A stretch of 64,000 nucleotides of DNA, taken from positions 3,410,001-3,474,000 of the forward strand of contig NZ_CP011968.1 of NCBI RefSeq assembly GCF_001077535.1, given 5' to 3'. The number at the start of each line of letters is the position of its first letter. The stretch's first letter is position 1. The translations under genes were made by a program, and so were the position numbers. Positions 21,856 through 30,470 of this stretch are shown here, piece after piece. The notes under the pieces are model-generated. The model searched no databases and had not been told where the DNA came from. It saw only the letters and a list, made by a program, of their open reading frames with translations. This stretch comes from Clostridioides difficile ATCC 9689 = DSM 1296 (GTDB taxonomy: Bacteria > Bacillota > Clostridia > Peptostreptococcales > Peptostreptococcaceae).

Positions 21856-23508
21856 TTAATCTACTCCAAGTACAGCTTTAAGCTTTGATGCTATTGTAAT
21901 AACTCGTGGACCAAATATAACTTGAACTGAGTTTTTCTTTTTAACAACTCCACTTGCACCCAATTCATTTACCCAGAAGCCATCTTCATAGAATCCATCA
22001 ATTGAATTTAGCTCTACCCTAAGTCTAGTTGCACAGTTTGTAACATTTTTTATATTATTACTTCCTCCTAAACCTTCTATTATAGAATGTACAAGCTTTG
22101 TATCTTTATCATCTACTTCCTCTTCTACTGCATTGTTGTATGCTGTTTTACCAGCATCTACAGATTGTCTTTCTCTATATTCTTTCTTACTATAAAGCTT
22201 AACTTCTTCTGAACTTCTTCCTGGTGTTTTTATATCAAACTTCTTGATTGCCCATGTAAATATTATATAAGTAACTATAAAAAATATTGGTATCAAAAAT
22301 AATAATGGTAACGCATCCACTTTTTGTGGTTGTAATAAATTAGGAAACATATTTCTAAATGATTCTCCCATTATAGAAACATTGAACATTTCTGTAAATA
22401 CATACGTCAATCCTGCCAGTGGTACATATGCTACAAAATACAATAATGGTGCAACAAATAGGAATGTATACTCTATTGGTTCCGTTACCCCTACCAACAT
22501 GGCTGTTACTATTGCTGGTATCAATATACTTATTGCTTTTTTCTTATTAGCATTATCAGCCAACTTATACATAGCTAAAGCTGCTGCTGGTAATATTGCA
22601 AAATGTATTAATAAACGACCTGTTGTGAAGTTACGAGTTATATAAGATAGTGTATCTGGGTCTCCCATTTGAGCTAATCTTATATTATTAACACCCTCGT
22701 AAATTGCTCCACCTACTTCCATTGTTCCACCTACTCTTGTATATTCTATAGGGAATGCAATTAAGTGATGTATACCAAATGGTAATAATGCTTTATCCAT
22801 TGCTCCAAAAGTAAATGTTCCTAATAATCCACTAGAACCTATCCAATTACCAAGTTTAGATAATGCCAACCCTACTGGTGGCCATATAAGGTACATTGCT
22901 GTACCCAATACTATTGATGCTATAAACATCATAATCATTGAAAATCTTGGACCTGAGAAAAAAGATAATGCACTAGGAAGTTCTATGTCAACAAATTTGT
23001 TATGTACTGCACTAGCTACAAATCCAGCTATTATAGCTCCAAATATACTACAATCATATGAAAAGATTCCTAAGAAAGAACCATATAAAGAACTTCGACT
23101 ATATGCTTCTGCCTCTCCTAATCCAGATGCCATAAACGCTTCTGCTGTAACTGTATCTGAATTTATACCATTTGCTGCTAACAATGTACTTATAACTGTG
23201 TGCATTCCTATAAATAAAACAATTCCTCCTAATGCACCCCATCCTTTTTCCTTTTTAGATAATCCAAAGGCTATACCTGTAACAAAGAATATTGGTAAAT
23301 ATCTCATTACCATAAATCCTAAATCGTTTATTACTTTAAAGAATACATTTATAAATGACCCTTCTTTTATTAGTCCGCTAAGCCCTAATGCAGAAACGTT
23401 TTCCATATTTGCAAAAGCTGACCCTAATCCTATAAATACTCCTGCTACAACAAGTAATATAACAGGTATCATCATTGCTCCAGAAAGTACTTGTAATTTA
23501 TCCTTCAT
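21856..23508 (-). CDS. Glucose-family PTS permease EIICB
   Basis: A 550-residue sugar permease with the domain order EIIC then EIIB, like alpha-glucoside or arbutin-like permeases. The membrane part has 'FGIHHLIAFPIEYTRVGG' and 'GVTEPIEYTFLFVAPLLY'. The phospho-Cys is near residue 492 in 'VTNCATRLRVEL'. The start is the ATG at 23508 with GGAGG 9 bases upstream; the longer frame overlaps the previous gene. It has no EIIA domain; the free EIIA at 25195 is the obvious partner. It lies 19 bases after a PepV-type gene. Confidence 0.9.
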   Translation of the reverse strand: MKDKLQVLSGAMMIPVILLVVAGVFIGLGSAFANMENVSALGLSGLIKEGSFINVFFKVINDLGFMVMRYLPIFFVTGIAFGLSKKEKGWGALGGIVLFIGMHTVISTLLAANGINSDTVTAEAFMASGLGEAEAYSRSSLYGSFLGIFSYDCSIFGAIIAGFVASAVHNKFVDIELPSALSFFSGPRFSMIMMFIASIVLGTAMYLIWPPVGLALSKLGNWIGSSGLLGTFTFGAMDKALLPFGIHHLIAFPIEYTRVGGTMEVGGAIYEGVNNIRLAQMGDPDTLSYITRNFTTGRLLIHFAILPAAALAMYKLADNANKKKAISILIPAIVTAMLVGVTEPIEYTFLFVAPLLYFVAYVPLAGLTYVFTEMFNVSIMGESFRNMFPNLLQPQKVDALPLLFLIPIFFIVTYIIFTWAIKKFDIKTPGRSSEEVKLYSKKEYRERQSVDAGKTAYNNAVEEEVDDKDTKLVHSIIEGLGGSNNIKNVTNCATRLRVELNSIDGFYEDGFWVNELGASGVVKKKNSVQVIFGPRVITIASKLKAVLGVD

Positions 23509-23527
23509 AGTATTATTTCCTCCATTT

Positions 23528-24931
23528 TTATTGAAATGCCAGGCTATATAATGCATATATATATACTTCTATTGCTTTGTATAATGTATCTATACTTATA
23601 TTTTCATTTGCCTGATGTGAATTTGGATTATCCCCCTCTATTGTGGGTCCAAATGCAACTCCATTTTTTAACACTCTTGCATAAGATGCAGCTCCTTTTG
23701 TAAAAAGTTCGGCTTCTTTTCCAAAACCTTGTTTATATGCACTTGATAATTTATTTATTAATTCACTATCTGGTTTTACATACAGTAATTTTAAATCCTT
23801 ATATATATCAACTATTAAATTTTCTTTTTTTCCAATTTCATTAATTCTATTAGTTATAAACTCCCAACTTATACCCTTAGGATATCTAAAGTCTATTTTC
23901 ATATTCAATTCATTTTTCTCTAAGAAGATACTCATTATACATATTGTAGAAACTCCCATATCTACATCTTCTTTATATATCCCTAATTTTTTTCCATGAT
24001 TATCATCTGTAAAGTATGAATTTAAAATATCCCTTATTATAACGCCTTTATCATTTAATTTTTTAATTTTCTCTAAATCTTTTGCTAAACTAAATGCACA
24101 GTTATATGACCTGTGTGGATTTCTCGATAAAGCCCTTTCTCCTGTATATCTTACTAATACTTTACCTTCTTCTAGTTCTTCTATCTCTGTATAATAAGCT
24201 AATGATTCTACTAAATCTTTCTTATCATTAGTTTTAAAAACAGCCTCAATTTTGTCACATACAAATCCATCTTCTTTGTTTGACTTTATATCAACTAAAT
24301 TGTGATTTCTAAATTTATCTTTATCTATTTTCTTTCTTAGATTGAAGTATAAAATACCTTTTTCTCCATTTACTATTGGGAAGTTTCCATCTGGAGAAAA
24401 TGCAAATTTTGGCTGTTCATTGACACTAAAGTAATGCTCCATACATTCCCAAGTCGTCTCTTCAGCTCCACCCACTATCAACCTAATCTTTCTCTTCGGC
24501 TTTTCATTAAGTTCTCTTAAGAAAAGTAATGCATATAAAATCCCTATCAAAGGTCCTTTGTTGTCATTAACTCCTCTACCATAAAGATAGTTATCTTTTT
24601 GACATACTTTAAAAGGTTTACTCTTCCAAAGTTCTTTATTATATATTGGCACCACATCTATATGATTAAGCACCCCTACTACTTCTTCTCCTTCTCCATA
24701 TTCTATATGAATTGCATATCCATCAAAGTCTTTTACAACAAAATCTTTGTCTTTTGCTATTTGAATAAGCTTATCGAAGGCATTTCTTATTTCTATCCCA
24801 AATGGTTGATTTATATCTGTTGTACTTTCATCTCTAATTGAAGGTATTTCAACTAAACTTCTAATATCATTTATGATATTTTCTTGATTGGATTTTAAAT
24901 AATCAATAATTAGTTCTTTGTTTACTATCAT
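23528..24931 (-). CDS. PepV-type M20 dipeptidase
   Basis: A 467-residue cytoplasmic metallopeptidase of the PepV/Xaa-His dipeptidase group. Metal-ligand motifs: 'VGVLNHIDVVP' (His/Asp), 'GRGVNDNKGP', 'GGAEETTWECMEHYF' and 'FSPDGNFPIVNGEKG'. PepV enzymes act on unblocked dipeptides with broad specificity. Its pairing with a PTS permease is unusual and may only reflect a shared promoter in the upstream gap. Confidence 0.9.
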   Translation of the reverse strand: MIVNKELIIDYLKSNQENIINDIRSLVEIPSIRDESTTDINQPFGIEIRNAFDKLIQIAKDKDFVVKDFDGYAIHIEYGEGEEVVGVLNHIDVVPIYNKELWKSKPFKVCQKDNYLYGRGVNDNKGPLIGILYALLFLRELNEKPKRKIRLIVGGAEETTWECMEHYFSVNEQPKFAFSPDGNFPIVNGEKGILYFNLRKKIDKDKFRNHNLVDIKSNKEDGFVCDKIEAVFKTNDKKDLVESLAYYTEIEELEEGKVLVRYTGERALSRNPHRSYNCAFSLAKDLEKIKKLNDKGVIIRDILNSYFTDDNHGKKLGIYKEDVDMGVSTICIMSIFLEKNELNMKIDFRYPKGISWEFITNRINEIGKKENLIVDIYKDLKLLYVKPDSELINKLSSAYKQGFGKEAELFTKGAASYARVLKNGVAFGPTIEGDNPNSHQANENISIDTLYKAIEVYIYALYSLAFQ

Positions 24932-25038
24932 CTTAATTATTTATCACCCCTTTATATTAATTTTACAAAGCATTTCAGTTCATATCTACATTATAAATTT
25001 TGAATATTATTTTTTCAATATTTCAAATACTTCTCTAA

Positions 25039-25061
25039 GTTACCATAATGATACGGTAAAC
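25039..25061. promoter_or_regulatory. Candidate operator dyad before pepV-EIICB
   Basis: TTACC and GGTAA arms separated by 10 bases (25041-25059) lie about 110 bases upstream of the PepV-type gene, in a 263-base gap that also holds the EIIA terminator. It is the only dyad seen there. Confidence 0.3.
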
Positions 25062-25163
25062 AATCAACAGATTATGACAAAATCATACTATATCTATTAC
25101 TAATATTTTAACTTATCTATTACGTCTTTTTTAATGTAAGTTTATTCCAAAAATACATAAAAA

Positions 25164-25187
25164 AAGATGTAGCCTTAGCTACACCTT
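25164..25187 (-). terminator. Terminator after EIIA
   Basis: Stem 25164-25173 with 25178-25187, followed by TTTTTTATG on the minus strand, 8 bases past the EIIA stop. It separates the dehydrogenase/HAD/EIIA operon from pepV. Confidence 0.85.
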
Positions 25188-25194
25188 CTTATAT

Positions 25195-25686
25195 CTATTC
25201 AACTTCCATTATTATGCTATTAATATCTACATTTCCAGGTTCTATCCTATCTTTTACTGTTCTCTTAACAGAATCAGCATCATCCATTATAACTACAGGA
25301 GTTATTATATTTAAATCATTTGACGTTATAAAATCTAAATCTACTTCCATTATTAAATCTTTAGCTTTTACCTTATCTCCTGCCTTTACCTTAACATCAA
25401 ACGGCTTTCCTTCTAGTGACATTGTCTCTAAACCTACATGTATTAATATATTTGTATTATCATTACTCTTAATCATTATTGCATGCTTTGTATCAAATAC
25501 ATTGACTATTTCACCATCAACAGGAGAATATAACTTACCTTCACTTGGTATTATTGCTACTCCATCTCCCATCATCTTTTGGGCAAAAACTGCATCTGGA
25601 ACATCTTCTAAGTTCACTAAATTTCCCTTAAAAGGGCTATATATTTTCTCAATCTTATTTTCTTTTTTCTTAAATATATTAAACAT
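25195..25686 (-). CDS. Free PTS EIIA, glucose type
   Basis: A 163-residue single-domain EIIA (Crr-like). The phospho-His is His83 in 'ILIHVGLETMSLEG', with the supporting His68 in 'TKHAIMI'. It can hand phosphate to an EIIB that lacks its own EIIA, such as the EIICB at 21856 or possibly the EIIBC at 61391. It ends the operon that starts with the interrupted alcohol dehydrogenase. Confidence 0.92.
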   Translation of the reverse strand: MFNIFKKKENKIEKIYSPFKGNLVNLEDVPDAVFAQKMMGDGVAIIPSEGKLYSPVDGEIVNVFDTKHAIMIKSNDNTNILIHVGLETMSLEGKPFDVKVKAGDKVKAKDLIMEVDLDFITSNDLNIITPVVIMDDADSVKRTVKDRIEPGNVDINSIIMEVE

Positions 25687-25711
25687 AACACACTCTCCAC
25701 ATTATAAAATT

Positions 25712-26524
25712 TTATGATAATATTTTTCTTAAAGCTTTTGCTACACCATCATTTACATTAGTATCAGTTACAAAATCTGCCATAGATTTTACTTCATCTG
25801 TAGCATTTCCCATAGCAATACCAAGACCTGCAAATTTAATCATGGATATATCATTTTCATTATCACCTATACAAATAACTTCTTCGCTATCTATACCTAA
25901 TATATCACAAAATTTTTTAACTGCAATACCTTTTGAAGTACCTTTGCTCATAACTTCAAAATTTATCTTTCCAGAACTTACTACTTCTAAATCTTCTTGT
26001 TTTTTAAATTCTTCCTTTGCTTCTCTCAAAGAATCTACGTTTTCTGAGAAAAGTATACATTTTAAAATTTCATTATCAGCTTTTTCTAATAAAGTTTCAC
26101 AACTTGCATTTTCTATTATTTCAATTCTGTCTTCTTCTTTATTTTTACTATTTATTAATCTATATGGATGTTCTTCACCTATTTCATTGTTGGATATAAC
26201 TATTTTACAGCCTTTAAAATGTTTGTTTAAATTATACTTTTCACCTATTGTATAGATTTTCTTTAGAGCTTCTTTGCTCAAAACCTTCTTATACTCATAT
26301 CCCAGTAATTTAAAATATGTCCCATTAGTTGATATAATATATATATCATCCCCTAAAACACTTGTAAAATATTTCATAGCATTATAAGGTCTTCCCGTAA
26401 CTAAGGCTACCTTGATACCCTTTTCCATGACTTCTTTTAGTGCTTTAATATTTTCTTCTGATACTTCAAATCCTTTACCCATCAAAGTACCATCCATATC
26501 AGTACAAATTAATTTATATCGCAT
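25712..26524 (-). CDS. Cof-type HAD-IIB phosphatase
   Basis: About 270 residues. The HAD motifs are all present: 'TDMDGTL' near the N-terminus, 'VTGRP', and 'GDNENDISMI' near the C-terminus, with a C2-type cap between. Such enzymes dephosphorylate sugar phosphates or related metabolites. I prefer the ATG at 26524; the GTG at 26533 sits in the ribosome site. The gene starts 13 bases or less after the dehydrogenase stop, so the two are tightly coupled. Confidence 0.88.
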   Translation of the reverse strand: MRYKLICTDMDGTLMGKGFEVSEENIKALKEVMEKGIKVALVTGRPYNAMKYFTSVLGDDIYIISTNGTYFKLLGYEYKKVLSKEALKKIYTIGEKYNLNKHFKGCKIVISNNEIGEEHPYRLINSKNKEEDRIEIIENASCETLLEKADNEILKCILFSENVDSLREAKEEFKKQEDLEVVSSGKINFEVMSKGTSKGIAVKKFCDILGIDSEEVICIGDNENDISMIKFAGLGIAMGNATDEVKSMADFVTDTNVNDGVAKALRKILS

Positions 26525-26536
26525 TTGTATCACATC

Positions 26537-29534
26537 CTAGTAAGATTTTTCTAATATTTCAACAAGGTCTTCTTTCTTTCCAAAAGGTAAAAATCCTAAA
26601 ACTGGACAGCTTGTTATTTGTTCTAATTGTTCCTTTGTTACATTAAACTCAGACATTTTTGTCTTAAGTCCCACTCTCTTTAAAAAACTTTCTATTTCAT
26701 TTCCTAAAGTTTTAGCTGCTTCATCATCTTCCACTTTTTCTAATTCTTGGTTTAGCATTCTCGCTACTTTGGCAAATTTCTCTATATTATCCTTATAGAA
26801 CTTTTCTGCAAATTTTGGGAACACTATAGCCAAAGCCTCACCATGAGGAATATGTGTAACTCCTCCTATTATTTCACTTAGTGGATGTGGTGCTGCTGCT
26901 CCAGCATTTGCCAGTGAATTTCCTCCTAATGTATCTGCTACTGCTAACTTTGTTCTGTATTCTATATTATTTTTATCTTCCATTACTTTAGGTAGATAGT
27001 TAATGACTAATTCCATAGATTTTTCAGACATTATCTCTGTAAAATCATTAGCATTTGGATTTATATAACTTTCAAATGCATGAGTAAAAGCATCAAATGC
27101 TGTTGATGCAGTAATTCTCTCTGGCAGAGTTAACATAAGCTCTGGGTCAACTATACATTCTTTTGAGAAACAATTTTGATGAAATATTGTATTTTTCTCG
27201 CTTCCTCTCGATATTACTGCTGCTTGTGTAACTTGGCTTCCTGTTCCAGAAGTAGTTGATACAGCTATTAATGGTAATTCTTTTTCACTTACCTTATCGT
27301 ATATTTTAAATGGATTTGTATATGTACTAAACATATAATCCCAATCTATCTTTTCTAAACCAAAAGTCAATGCTAATACTTTTGCAGTATCTATACTTGA
27401 ACCTCCTCCAACAGCTAAAACAACATCTACAGATTCTTTTTTAGCTAATTCAAACCCTTCATTTATTAATTCTACAGTTGGGTTTGGCTCTACTCTCTGA
27501 ACCTCCCATGACTAAAGTCACAGGGTTCCTGCTTCACAGAATTTTGCATACTAAAATATGTCTTACTAATTCTCCACAGGCCATCCCCGTAGTTCCTACG
27601 GTTCTTACATAAGTTATTTATTTTGAATTGTTATTATTCTTAATCCTTCTTTTAATATATTTATACTTGCATTTATATCTCTATCGTGAGTTTCATTACA
27701 ACTAGGACAAATCCATTCTCTTATATTTAAGTCCTTCACTTCCTCGTTTTTATACCCACATTTATTGCATATTTGTGAACTTGCAAAGAATTTACCTACC
27801 TTTACAATTTGTCTACCATGCCAATTAGCCTTGTATTCTAATTGACGAATAAACTCTGACCATGATACATCAGAAATTAAGCGAGATAGTTTACGATTTC
27901 TAATCATATTCTTTACTTGTAAATCTTCTATGCAAATAATATCATTCTCTTTTATTAATTTAGTAGATAGTTTTTGTAGAAAATCATTTCTTTGATTAGC
28001 TATATGTTCTTGAAGTCTTGCAACTTTTAATCTTGCTTTATTTCTATTTAAACTACCGATTGTCTTTCTCGATAATTCTCTTTGTAATTTAGCAAGCTTG
28101 TTTAATGACTTCTTAAGATACTTAGGATTTTCTATAAATTCTCCACAACTTGAGATACAAAATTCTTTAATTCCTAAATCTAAACCTATATGATTATTAG
28201 TATTTTCAAATGCTTCAATATCTACATCAGTACAGCATAATGATACATAATATCTACCACTTGGTTCTTTAGATATAGTAGCATTAAGTATTCTACCTTG
28301 AGGTACTTGTTTATCCCTTATCTTAACCATACCAAGTTTAGGTAGTTTTATATATTGACCACAATACATAATGTTTCCATTTGTAAAGTTAGTTTTATAT
28401 GAAAATCTATTAATTTTCTTTGATTTAAATTTAGGAAATCCTGCTTTTTCTTTAAAGAATTTTTTATATGCATTATCTAAATCTTTTAAGGCGTTTTGTA
28501 GTGAAAATTTGTCAGGTTCTTTAAGCCAATTTAATTCTTTTTTTAAATTGGTCAAATCAGAACTACACTGTTTATAAGTAAAAGTTTCTTTATCGTTTTT
28601 ATAAACTTCTATTCTTTTAGCAAGATACTTATTATATACAAATCTACAACATCCAAAAGTTTTGTTAATTAACTCTTGTTGTTTTTTATTTGGATACATT
28701 CTAAACTTATAAGCTTTTTTCACTGCTATCACCTCACTTTAATTGTTTTTTGATACACTTTTTAATGATTTTAATATTAATCACCTATCATAATATTAAC
28801 AAATGTAATTATTTAAAACAATTATTTAGAAGGTTTTATATTTAATTTTAAATAACATATTTAAGAACCGTAAGTCTTAACTTTTATCATTTTTGAGGTT
28901 GTCGTTCACATAAGTTCGCTACTACCTATGCAGTTCTCTTATGAACTTCTTACACTTTCATGCAAGCACAGACTATATCTTATCCTTCGGCATTATCCGT
29001 TAAGGTCTACCCACTTCCACTACCGATAACTTGTAGTGTACTTCCCTCAAGAGGAATAGTCGTTGAAGTTTCTCCTATTCGGAGCTTACCTGCTGATTGC
29101 CCATTTTAAAGTACTTAGGATTTAACCTTATACCATCTAACCAATTTTTTCTACTTTCGTAACTTTCACACTTAGGTTTATTTCATCCTTATGTTTTAGT
29201 TTGGTTAGCTTTAGGGGTTTCCAGCAATTCAAGTAGTATTGGATAGGTTCTATCCTATCTCTACATATAGGTTTCCCTATATGCTGACTATTTTAGCTAT
29301 TAACTCATGACTAAAGTCACGAGTGTGCGTAGCTATTTTTTAATCAAAGTGTACAACTTCTATACCTTTTTCTATTAAATTCAATGTAACTCTTTTATAT
29401 AACTTGTCTAATGGCTCTACATTTGGAGTAGTAACTAACAAACATTTCTTTCCATATTTTCCTATTATTCTAGGTAATTCACTTAAAGTTCCTTGTCCAA
29501 AATTTATTCTTGATGGTTGATAAAAGTTAATCAT
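26537..29534 (-). CDS. Iron-containing alcohol dehydrogenase split by an IStron
   Basis: The coding sequence is join(29534..29343, 27496..26537), interrupted by the IStron at 27497-29342. The first exon encodes 64 residues ('[20 protein letters not shown]' to '...EVVHFD'). The second continues '(R)[13 protein letters not shown]' with '[12 protein letters not shown]', '[13 protein letters not shown]', and the iron ligands in '[12 protein letters not shown]' and '[10 protein letters not shown]'. Joined, they give 383 residues, the normal size for this family, with no frame error. Without splicing the frame stops at TAA 29340-29342. The natural substrate is unknown; the family reduces aldehydes or ketones with NAD(P)H. 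It heads the HAD/EIIA operon. Confidence 0.88.
27498..27613 (-). ncRNA. Probable omega-RNA (TnpB guide scaffold)
   Basis: Between the tnpB stop and the right end lies a 116-base non-coding segment with several hairpins, for example CCGTAG/CTACGG near 27586-27600 and the terminal hairpin at 27505-27525. In TnpB systems this region, together with the 3' end of tnpB, is the guide RNA scaffold and the adjacent host bases form the guide. Here the guide would begin AGAGTAGAGCC. The assignment rests on position and on the known family layout. Confidence 0.65.
27614..28723 (-). CDS. tnpB: TnpB RNA-guided nuclease (IS605 OrfB family)
   Basis: About 369 residues. The RuvC-type active site is complete: Asp in 'GLDLGIKE' (about 182), Glu in 'IICIEDL' (about 266) and Asp in 'HDRDINAS' (about 349). 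A zinc ribbon has CxxC pairs in 'ICNKCGYK' and 'WICPSCNE'. The N-terminal '[13 protein letters not shown]' is typical. I start it at the GTG at 28723, with GAGGTGA just upstream. All catalytic residues are present, so it may be active in cutting donor or empty sites next to a TTGAT motif. Confidence 0.93.
   Translation of the reverse strand: MKKAYKFRMYPNKKQQELINKTFGCCRFVYNKYLAKRIEVYKNDKETFTYKQCSSDLTNLKKELNWLKEPDKFSLQNALKDLDNAYKKFFKEKAGFPKFKSKKINRFSYKTNFTNGNIMYCGQYIKLPKLGMVKIRDKQVPQGRILNATISKEPSGRYYVSLCCTDVDIEAFENTNNHIGLDLGIKEFCISSCGEFIENPKYLKKSLNKLAKLQRELSRKTIGSLNRNKARLKVARLQEHIANQRNDFLQKLSTKLIKENDIICIEDLQVKNMIRNRKLSRLISDVSWSEFIRQLEYKANWHGRQIVKVGKFFASSQICNKCGYKNEEVKDLNIREWICPSCNETHDRDINASINILKEGLRIITIQNK
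28868..29342 (-). ncRNA. Group I intron ribozyme of the IStron
   Basis: Core elements of a group I intron are readable on the minus strand: a Q-like AATCAGCAGGTAAGCT (29081-29096), an R-like TTCAACGACTA (29056-29066) and an S-like AAGATATAGTC (28970-28980), in the right order. The 5' exon ends in T (TTGAT) and the element ends in G, as the splicing mechanism requires. The 3' limit of the ribozyme core is approximate. Confidence 0.85.
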
Positions 29535-29645
29535 ATTTTTCCTCCCTTAAATTATTGCCTTCATATTCAAATTATACATATCATAGGATTTTTAAGGCAA
29601 TACCTTCACTGTTAACTCTTATTTACTAAAGCTTATGGCAATTAT

Positions 29646-29657
29646 TAGACAATAAAT
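29646..29657. promoter_or_regulatory. Shared 12-bp motif, copy A
   Basis: TAGACAATAAAT occurs here between the divergent dehydrogenase and aldolase genes. Identical copies (either strand) are at 33994-34005 and 35545-35556. Copies A and B also share CTTATGGCAWTTATT. A common regulator is inferred. Confidence 0.5.
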
Positions 29658-29735
29658 GTTTTATTATTACCATATCATTATGTAAATTTTATTAAGTACC
29701 CATGTTATAATTTTATAATCAATCTTATTGTATAA

Positions 29736-29764
29736 TTGACTTAATAATAAAAATAGAGTATATA
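29736..29764 (+). promoter_or_regulatory. Sigma-A promoter of the aldolase/PRD operon
   Basis: TTGACT (29736-29741), a 17-base spacer and TATATA (29759-29764), 40 bases before the aldolase ATG. Confidence 0.65.
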
Positions 29765-29803
29765 CACTTTTTTATGACAAATAGCTTAAAGGAGAATTAA
29801 ATT

Positions 29804-30445
29804 ATGAAATATTTGATAGACAGTGCTAATCTTGATGAAATTCAAAAGTGTTTAAAGTATGGATTTAAGGGAATAACAGCTAATCCATCTATGTATCTTA
29901 AAGAGAAAGTAAACTTCCATGAATTTATTGAGACATGTGCTAATTTAAATCCAGAAATATTAACTGCTGAAGTCATTGGAAATAATTTATACGAATTAAT
30001 TAATTCATGTGATAAGATATTAAATATAAATAAAAACACTATAATAAAAATAAATTTCTCTGAAGTTGGCTTAGAACTTATAAACATATTAAATAGTAAA
30101 GGTGTAAAAACTGCATGTACCTTGATTTTCAATGTAAATCAAGCATCATTAGCTATAAATGCAGGTGCTGATTACCTATTCCCTTTTATAGGTAGAAATG
30201 ATGAAAATGGGAATGATGGTATAAAAAACCTTACAGAAATATGTAACCTTATATCAATAAATGGATATAATACTAAAGTTGTTGCAGCTTCTATTAAAAA
30301 TGTATTCCACTTAACTCAAGCATCTCTTTGTGGATGTGATTATGCAGCTGTAACATATGATTTATTTAAAAAAGCTTCTTTTAACCAGCTCACAATAGAT
30401 GGTGCCAATACTTTTGAAAGAGATTGGTCCAAGGTTAATAAATAG
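29804..30445 (+). CDS. Transaldolase/fructose-6-phosphate aldolase-like protein
   Basis: 213 residues, the length of the short FSA/TalC group. The N-terminus 'YLIDSANLDEIQKCLKYGFKGITANPSMYLKEK' has the conserved Asp and Asn of the barrel. The Schiff-base lysine is in 'NTIIKINFSE' (about residue 85), and 'CTLIFNVNQASLAINAGADYLFPFIGR' is typical. FSA-type enzymes cleave or form fructose-6-phosphate or similar ketose phosphates with dihydroxyacetone or glyceraldehyde-3-phosphate. It is followed by a PRD regulator, so a sugar-inducible role is likely; the exact sugar is unknown. Confidence 0.85.
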   Translation: MKYLIDSANLDEIQKCLKYGFKGITANPSMYLKEKVNFHEFIETCANLNPEILTAEVIGNNLYELINSCDKILNINKNTIIKINFSEVGLELINILNSKGVKTACTLIFNVNQASLAINAGADYLFPFIGRNDENGNDGIKNLTEICNLISINGYNTKVVAASIKNVFHLTQASLCGCDYAAVTYDLFKKASFNQLTIDGANTFERDWSKVNK

Positions 30446-30470
30446 TAACTAAGATTTAGGAGGGTTTGCA

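Larger units (their letters stand above)
27497..29342 (-). mobile_element. CdISt1-type IStron (group I intron plus IS605-like element)
   Basis: A 1846-bp element sits directly after the target pentamer TTGAT (minus strand 29347-29343) inside the dehydrogenase gene. It starts with a group I ribozyme region, carries one tnpB gene and ends in G at 27497. Matching subterminal hairpins lie at both ends: 29303-29324 and 27505-27525, sharing TGACTTTAGTCATG. These are features of IS200/IS605 transposition and of CdISt1. No tnpA transposase gene is present, so movement would need one in trans. Self-splicing from RNA would restore the host frame. Confidence 0.92.

Noticed and set aside
25214..25717. 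Plus-strand 167-codon frame over the EIIA gene
   Set aside because: It is antisense to a clear EIIA domain and rich in Ser, Ile and Thr; no start signal.
27614..28723. Cas12-type CRISPR effector
   Set aside because: Length, the element ends and the absence of repeats show an IS605-family TnpB.
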